A stretch of 64,000 bases of DNA, from assembly GCA_948474755.1 (NCBI GenBank), contig CAOLHI010000919.1, forward strand, positions 1-64,000. The letters are read 5' to 3'. The notes beneath the pieces are model-generated. The model worked only from the letters and a program-made list of their open reading frames with translations. It did no database searches and was not told where the DNA came from. Below are positions 58,301 through 64,000 of this stretch, piece after piece. This stretch comes from Ctenosaura bakeri. Its lineage: Eukaryota > Chordata > Lepidosauria > Squamata > Iguanidae. The stretch's first letter is position 1; each line of letters begins with the position of its first letter. Made by a program: the position numbers and the translations under genes.

Positions 58301-59193
58301 TTTTTTTTTTAGCATTGACATTGAGAAGAAAGATGGGAGAAAGTTTTTCAGTGTTGGATTGCAGCAGTGTGTCTGCAATGAAGAATGCAGTAAAGATTGA
58401 GTTGGGAAGGAATGAGGTTCTCCTGCAAGAGATCCTACTGTAGCTGCGTGGGCTTATGTACAACAGGCAAGTAAAACAGCTGCCATCAGAATCACTTACT
58501 GAGCATGCGTGGAGAACAAAACAGAAAGAACTGGGGAAAGCAGATCAGCCACCAGCTTCGCCAGCTACCCTGGCATGTTGGAAAAGCATAGATCCAGCAT
58601 GTGTTTTGCCACCAAAATGGAAATCATAACTGGAGAGTTTGAAAGGAAAAGAAATCCTGGATGCATTTTGGAAGATGTTTTCAAGTGATCTCTAGAAGAT
58701 TCAAAATGTTTTGCTGTTTACATATGCAGGCCTTACCTTTCCTGGTTGTTTCATTTCACATGCATAATGTTAGTTCTGAATGAAAAGTTGGCTGAAACAT
58801 GTTGAACTGTTGTTTTGTTGTTGGGTAGGAACCTATTCCTGTTCTTTCCATGTTACTTCTGCCTCTGGTACCAGTATTTCAGTTAAAGAAGTAAAGCTCA
58901 GGAACACGTCTATTTCATTAACTGAGGTATAACTATATATCTGTTATATGCACATGTATGCATATGCCCACACACACATACACACCACTGTGCTTCTCCC
59001 ACTCGGCATTTTTGCCCCAGTTTTGGAAGAGTATTTCTGGGAAGCCCCATCTCCAACAAGACCACCCACCCTGCTGTTACAAGCCTCTGGCTTAATCTCT
59101 TCTTTCTGTAGTTACCCTGTTGCAGTTTAAAACTGAAACCAATGCCCACTCCTTCTGTTTTTTTTGGTTTTTTCCCCCTTCTCCTGTTCAAAG

Positions 59194-59290
59194 GGCCGGT
59201 GGAGAAACTACACATTCAATGGACAGGGCTCTGTAATCTGTTGTTCAGATGTCATCGATGATGGACTATGATTCAATGGCTTCCCTGCTG
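59194..59290 (+). pseudogene. MORN1: MORN1 exon with in-frame TGA
   Basis: Acceptor cctgttcaaag ends at 59193 after a strong pyrimidine tract; donor gtatgt begins at 59291. The frame reads GRWRNYTFNGQGSVICCSDV, IDDGL, TGA at 59269-59271, then FNGFPA. It aligns with the human MORN1 segment [20 protein letters not shown] followed by TYYGLWINGHPA (recalled family sequence). TGA stands exactly at the conserved Trp of GLW (TGG to TGA). It is on the same strand as the exon at 27483 and in the expected order, but the two MORN1 exons that should lie between them were not found in the 31.6 kb separating them. Confidence 0.82.
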
Positions 59291-59803
59291 GTATGTACTT
59301 TGATTATGCAACTCAGTTAGTAATGAGACTCCAGCATAATGCCCTGTCTTTCACGCTATTGATTAATCCAGTTGGACTGCAGCATTGGCATCATTTTAAT
59401 TCCTGGGACATGTCACTATAATTAGCTCTCTGAAGAAGGAGAGTGGCTGGCAGTGGGGAAAATCTGTTCCTGGGATGAACTGAGGACCTGCAACAGGAAA
59501 ATGCTGCCAAAGGAATTATGGTCCTCTTTCCATGAGAACCTCATTTGTGCATTGAGAGCGGGGAACTCTTCTGTAACTAGTGTCGGTAATTATGGTTGTG
59601 GAGGATGGGCTCTTTGCATATTTCATAGACGTAGGCGGATCATCAAGGTGGCAAATGTTTAATTTCAGAATTGAATGGAGAAAATCACAGTAGATAGAAC
59701 TAAGTGTGGCATGGTGCTTAGTGTGTCTAACAGGAAAAACTTTAATTGAAGTCTCTATCCTGCATGGATTTTATTGGTTGATCTTGGACCAGTCATTCTA
59801 GAG

Positions 59804-60108
59804 CAGGCCTTTCCAAACGGTGTGCTGCAACACATTAGTGTGTCGCCTGAAGTGTGTAGGTGTGTCGCCTACAATCCTGGAAATGTATATTATTATTTAT
59901 AAATCATATATTTTTAAAAATATATGAAAAGTTTTAATGAGATATGTTGTGTCCCCATACATTTTGTTATTACAATTTATGTATATGTCTGTATCTCTTA
60001 TAAGGGGTTAATCTAACCTCCGGTTTGCTAGTAAAACTAAATTACTGTGTCACAAAATGATGCATGTCTAAAAGGTGTGTCACCAACATGAAAGTTTGGA
60101 AAGCTCTG
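59804..60108. mobile_element. hAT MITE with 8-bp duplication
   Basis: Inverted ends caggcctttccaaacggtgt and aagtttggaaagctctg. Target duplication ttctagag at 59796-59803 and 60109-60116. Interior AT-rich with repeated 'gtgtgtcgcct' and 'gtgtgtcacc' motifs. Confidence 0.92.
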
Positions 60109-60109
60109 T

Positions 60110-60540
60110 TCTAGAGCATCAGTGACGATCTGAATTTGGGATCTTAGGATGGGGAGTTTCTGTGGCTCGTTGCTGAGATGAAACCCATCTCTTGGCCAAG
60201 CCTGGGAGAAACACCAATAGTTAGGCCTTCTGTCTTTGGTCAATGAAATAGTACGTTCTTCTTTGAGCTCAGGGCACTGACCTCGAGGCTGGAGAATACA
60301 CCCTGCAGAAATTGATTTGGGCACAATGGGTGCACAAACTAGACCAGCGATATTAATGTTACTTCTGAACAGTTGTCAAAACCTGACAGACCTTTCCTCC
60401 TTTCATTTAAGGAAGAGCAGTACATTTGCATTCAGTCGTCACCGCAGTGGCCTGGTATATGAAGAAGCAAGAAAGCACACTATTGAAAGAACTGCTGAGT
60501 CTGACTCAAACCCTTTGAGCAAGAGGTCTCTGGGAAAGGC
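60110..60540. other. nothing classified
   Basis: An acceptor-like tract (cctttcatttaag, ending 60412) precedes an open frame at 60413-60700. That frame overlaps the DIRS-type sequence in another phase, so I do not call an exon. Confidence 0.35.
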
Positions 60541-61800
60541 CTGTCCTTTTCCCACCAGTGGACAAGATTGTCACAAAAATCAACAGGGGCAGAATGAATT
60601 GCATCCTTTTAACCCCTTGGTGGACAAAACAAGTATGGTTTCCAGTCCTCCTATGAATGTTCAAACTTTCCTTATGGAAAAATGTAATCTGGAAGGATAA
60701 CATGGCCATCTTATATCCAGATATGCAGACATTTCAACTGGCAACTTGCAGGATTCAAGGGATCACAACTATTAACAGTTGTGGAAATATTAACTGAAAT
60801 TTGTAAGACATCCATATAAGTGTTCATATAAGCATGTGGACATCTTTTTGCAAATATTCTACTGAACATCACTCCAGTTCTTCTAATTGTTTGTTGTTCC
60901 AGGTGTTTCCTGTCTTAATATCCCTTTTGGATAAGAGTCTCTCTTTCTCCTTAAGATATACTTAACAACCCTGGATGCTTTCATTTCTCTTTCACAACCA
61001 TCTGCATCTCTTTTTATGTTGTCTGAGGTCAAGAAGTTTCTACAAGGAGTTCAGAAATTATATCTTTCACAAACAACTAAACCACTAGCTTGGAGTCTCA
61101 CTGTAGTGGTTGTCTTGTTTTAAAAAGTCACCAGTTGAACCACTTGCTACACTTTCACTAGAATATTTGTCACACACAACAACACAATGAAGCTGTTACC
61201 TGTGTACTGTGAGAGTTTGTTTGCCATACCTCATTTGACTGAAGGAACAAGGTTGTTCTCTTTCTGGACATTAATTTCTTGCGTAAAGTAGTGTCCTCTT
61301 TTCATCCAAGACATTTCTACCAATCTTTTGCCCCAAATCCTTCTGTGGACCATATTTTACATTCTTTGGATGTAAGAAGAGCCTTGACTTTCTACATCTG
61401 TCAGACTCAGGTCTTCAGACAAATTTCAAGATTATTTGTCTGCCATTCTGGATCCAGGAAAAGGGGAGCCTGGATCCTCAAGCTCTTTCTAAAATGGTCG
61501 CATTTGGCACATAATTTGGCAAAATTGCCTACTTTTGACCTTGTACAAAGAGTTTCAACCCTAGACTTGTGCAAGGTGGTCACTTGTACATAACCTTCTA
61601 CTTCTACACAGTCAAGATGGTCCAGAACTGATTCCTTTTTCAACTGAGCGGTTCAATCATCAGTGCTTTCCTAATATGCGTCCCCCAGTTTAACTCCTGG
61701 TAAGGTGGCTTTTCCTTCCCATGTGTGTGATGCACAGACACTACTGCAAAGAAAAATAGGTCGCTTACCTCTAATAGATGTTCTTTGAGTGGCCATTTGC
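60541..61800 (+). mobile_element. DIRS-type (tyrosine recombinase) retroelement, decayed
   Basis: Plus-strand pieces in order. DKIVTKINRGRMNCILLTPW and WTKQVWFPVLL match the end of the RT/RNase H region (pattern I-x-KI-x-R-x-x-x-x-x-ILxxPWWxxQ-x-WFPxLL). Then VKKFLQGVQKLYLSQTTKPL, SPVEPLATLSLEYLSHTT, KVVSSFHPRHFYQSFAPNPS and LHSLDVRRALTFYICQTQVF with RLFVCHSGS, which follow the DIRS tyrosine recombinase layout. Frameshifts and stops interrupt all parts. The 3' region (atgtgtgtgatgcacagaca, aggtcgcttacctctaatag) resembles DIRS terminal sequences. The recombinase catalytic C terminus is not recognisable. Confidence 0.75.
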
Positions 61801-62141
61801 CCAACCCAAAAATGCCGGACGACTAAAAGGACATCTTTTACAAAGGTTGACTACTTCCAAACAATATTTAACAACATTAAAAAAAAATATTTTGGAACAT
61901 TGGTCCTCAAAAATACAAATGCAATAATTGCATCTGTAATGGTGTCAGACTGCACTCCCGTAACAGTTAACAGATTACAGATCATTAACCTTAAATTCAT
62001 ACTTAGAAAATGAATCTTCTGACAATCCAGTGTGGTACTTCTGGGTGTCTAATCCAATTAGATTCCAGCTAAACCAGAATTAAGAATGAAATGAAACAGA
62101 GTCACAAGTACAGCAAGATGACAGATAATTACTTATATATA

Positions 62142-62525
62142 AAGTCAGCCCTCCACATTTGCGGGTTTCACTTTTGCAGCTTTGATTATTCGTGGATTAT
62201 TTGCTGTCATGTCTGCTTCCTCCCTATGCCATTTTTAATAGGGACTGCAAACCTCATGAGACTTAGAAACTGTGAATGAGGCTACTATGTCCCTATTAAA
62301 AATGGTGTGGGGCAACCATGGAGGTGGCAGTAAGCCCCACAAGCCACCCACTTCTGCCTTGTGAAGGAACCCTGATGCCTCAAAGGAATCTACGGTGGGT
62401 TGAATATGGTGATCACACCTTTTTCTGTCAAATATGGTTTTGGGAGGACCTAGAGTTATTCATGGTTTTTCCACATTCACAGGGGTCCTGTGCTCCTAAC
62501 CCTAGCAAATGTAGAGGGATGACTG
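62142..62525. mobile_element. Tigger/pogo-type MITE, copy 3, inverted
   Basis: Reverse orientation of the 14.4 kb copy: starts agtcagccctccacatttgc and ends gtagagggatgactg, followed by TA at 62526-62527. Interior caaaggaatctacggtgggt. Confidence 0.8.
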
Positions 62526-62682
62526 TAATTAGAAAACAATGCAGAAATAAGAAATAAATGCAAAGACGGCTCATATGTCCCTTCAACAAAGCAATCTTTC
62601 ATTATGTCTAATTATATCTGCACAGCAGAAGCATGTTGCCCTACAGACTACTGATCCCTCCAATAGCACATGTTTACCCCTA

Positions 62683-64000
62683 CATAGAATCATACAGTTG
62701 AAAGAGACCTGAAGGGCCATCCAGTCCAACCCCCTGCCATGCAGGGACACATATCAAAGCACTCCCAATAGATGGACATCCAGCCTCTGCTTAAAAACCT
62801 CCGAAGAAGGAGACTCCAACACACTCCATGGAGGCAGCATATTCCACTGCCAGACAGCCCTGACTGTCAGGAAGTTCTTCCTGAGGTTCAAGTGGAATCT
62901 CCTTGTGAAGCTGGAAATGTCACCATGTGAAGCTGGGATGTATATTCCAGCCTGTTATGATATATATTCCAGCCTGTTATTAATTTTAGCTGTTAATTCA
63001 TCTTCGCTGCCACCACCCATTGAATTATGAATTCCTGGAAAGTACAATGGGACACTATCCAGAACATGTCAATCCCTAAGCTTAAGGATCTTCCTTTTCC
63101 CCAGTCTATCTAGCATTGGCGTGGAAAGGAGAGAAACAGGGTCTTTACAGAAAGTATTTATTAAAATGTATGTAAATGAGCAAGGCAAATTAACACACAT
63201 GGGAAGCTCCCTCCTCCCAGGCACGCTTAGTTACAAGTAGTTACAAAAGAACAGATATAAAAGCACAGATACATTCTTTAGATCAGCCGGCCTCCAAAAT
63301 AACAGAAAAGTCCCTAATGCGACTAACTACTTTAGTCTAGTACTCACAGATGGTTCCCAGGCTTAGATGTTCTAAAAGGGAGAAACCAGTAGGCTAGGCC
63401 TACAGCCTGCTACTGGCTCAGAATCCCCCTCCAGGAGGTCCCTTGGTTGTTGTCTCTTTGTTATCCCTTTGTTCTCTCTCCGCCACATGGCCTCGCAAGA
63501 AATTTTATAACTTCTCCTTGGAAGCATCTGGAAGCATCCTGAAGATGCTCACCTCTTTCCTTTTTGATTGGTCAAGTCTCACCCTGTGACCTATGATGCT
63601 GACCCACATGACCTATGATGCTGACCCACACTGACATGTAATCTAATCTCCAACACCTCATTAACCCTTAGTTTACCTGAAGAGGGAAGTGTCCCCTTTT
63701 TAGCTAAGCCTAGATAATGGGAACTTGAATCCATTGCTCCTTGTCCTAGACTCTGCAGTAGCAGAAAACAAGCCCACTCTCTTCTCGACATGACATCCCT
63801 TCAAATATTTAAACATGGCTATCATGTCCCCCTTAACCTTTTCTTCTGCAGACTAAACATCTTCAGCTCCCCCAGCTGCTCCTCAGAGGGCTTCGTGGCT
63901 TCCAGATCCTTTACCATTTTGGTCACCCTTCTCTGGACACATTTCAGCTTGTCAATATCCTTCTTGAAATGAAGTGCCCAGAACTGGACACAGGATTCCA
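62683..64000 (-). mobile_element. CR1 LINE 3' end, interrupted, running off the window
   Basis: The minus-strand CR1 3' end lies at 62683-62903 (gccatccagtccaaccccct, gaagttcttcctgaggttca) and resumes at 63722-64000 (cttgaatccattgctccttg, catgacatcccttcaaatat). About 818 bp lie between. Confidence 0.85.
62904..63721 (-). mobile_element. insertion into CR1, possibly a solo LTR
   Basis: The block is absent from other CR1 copies. On the minus strand it has a TATA-like gttataaaatttc (near 63505) and, some 350 bp later, AATAAA (near 63155), the spacing of an LTR promoter and polyadenylation signal. Two direct duplications occur: tgacctatgatgctgaccca at about 63588 and 63608, and 'atattccagcctgttat' at about 62942 and 62964. 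No clear TG/CA ends or target duplication. Confidence 0.4.

Noticed and set aside
60317..60700. 127-codon open frame as a novel gene or further MORN1 exon
   Set aside because: Its second half overlaps DIRS-type coding sequence in another frame, and the first half has no recognisable homology.

Overview
This window is vertebrate nuclear DNA, most likely from a squamate reptile (a lizard). The evidence is split coding exons with GT/AG introns, a CpG island promoter, and a repeat set typical of squamates: young CR1 LINEs, an L2-type LINE, L1 with long target-site duplications, tRNA-derived and 5S-rRNA-derived SINEs, a Sauria-type SINE with an ATAA-repeat tail, many hAT, Tigger/pogo and PIF/Harbinger-like MITEs, and a DIRS-type element.

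Three conserved genes are recognisable, in the order and orientation found at human 1p36.3. (1) PEX10, plus strand: the window opens inside the gene and holds its last two coding exons (1005-1140 and 3518-3586), which encode the C-terminal RING finger. (2) RER1, minus strand, convergent with PEX10: all six coding exons lie between 12590 and 6453 and give a complete 196-residue protein. Its CpG-island promoter, with a probable non-coding first exon, lies near 21.0-22.0 kb. (3) MORN1, plus strand, expected to diverge from RER1: two exons with intact splice sites are visible (27483-27593 and 59194-59290). Each has an in-frame TGA inside a conserved MORN repeat and I could not find the other expected exons, so MORN1 looks like a decaying unitary pseudogene here. 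A possible older partial duplicate of the second exon lies at about 57.25-57.34 kb.

Layout. 1-3.7 kb: PEX10 3' end, with a non-autonomous L1-type element (15-bp target duplication) in its last intron. 3.7-6.4 kb: convergent intergenic space and RER1 3' UTR. 6.4-12.6 kb: RER1 coding exons. 12.6-21.5 kb: RER1 first intron, with a LINE 3' end, a Tigger-type MITE, an unclassified 592-bp interval bounded by perfect 36-bp inverted repeats, and a four-piece CR1 cluster carrying a hAT insertion. 21-22 kb: CpG island. 22-64 kb: the degraded MORN1 locus, almost entirely nested transposons. These include a Tigger element with transposase remnants split by CR1, two opposite copies of one hAT family (one carrying a Harbinger-type insertion), three copies of a ~710-bp GGCC-ended element, an L1 ORF2 3' fragment, many CR1 pieces and a DIRS recombinase fragment.

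Outside the RER1 and PEX10 exons I see no intact cellular gene. Every other long open frame is a transposon fragment or a chance frame. The most interesting results are the apparent MORN1 loss and the nested-insertion chronology.
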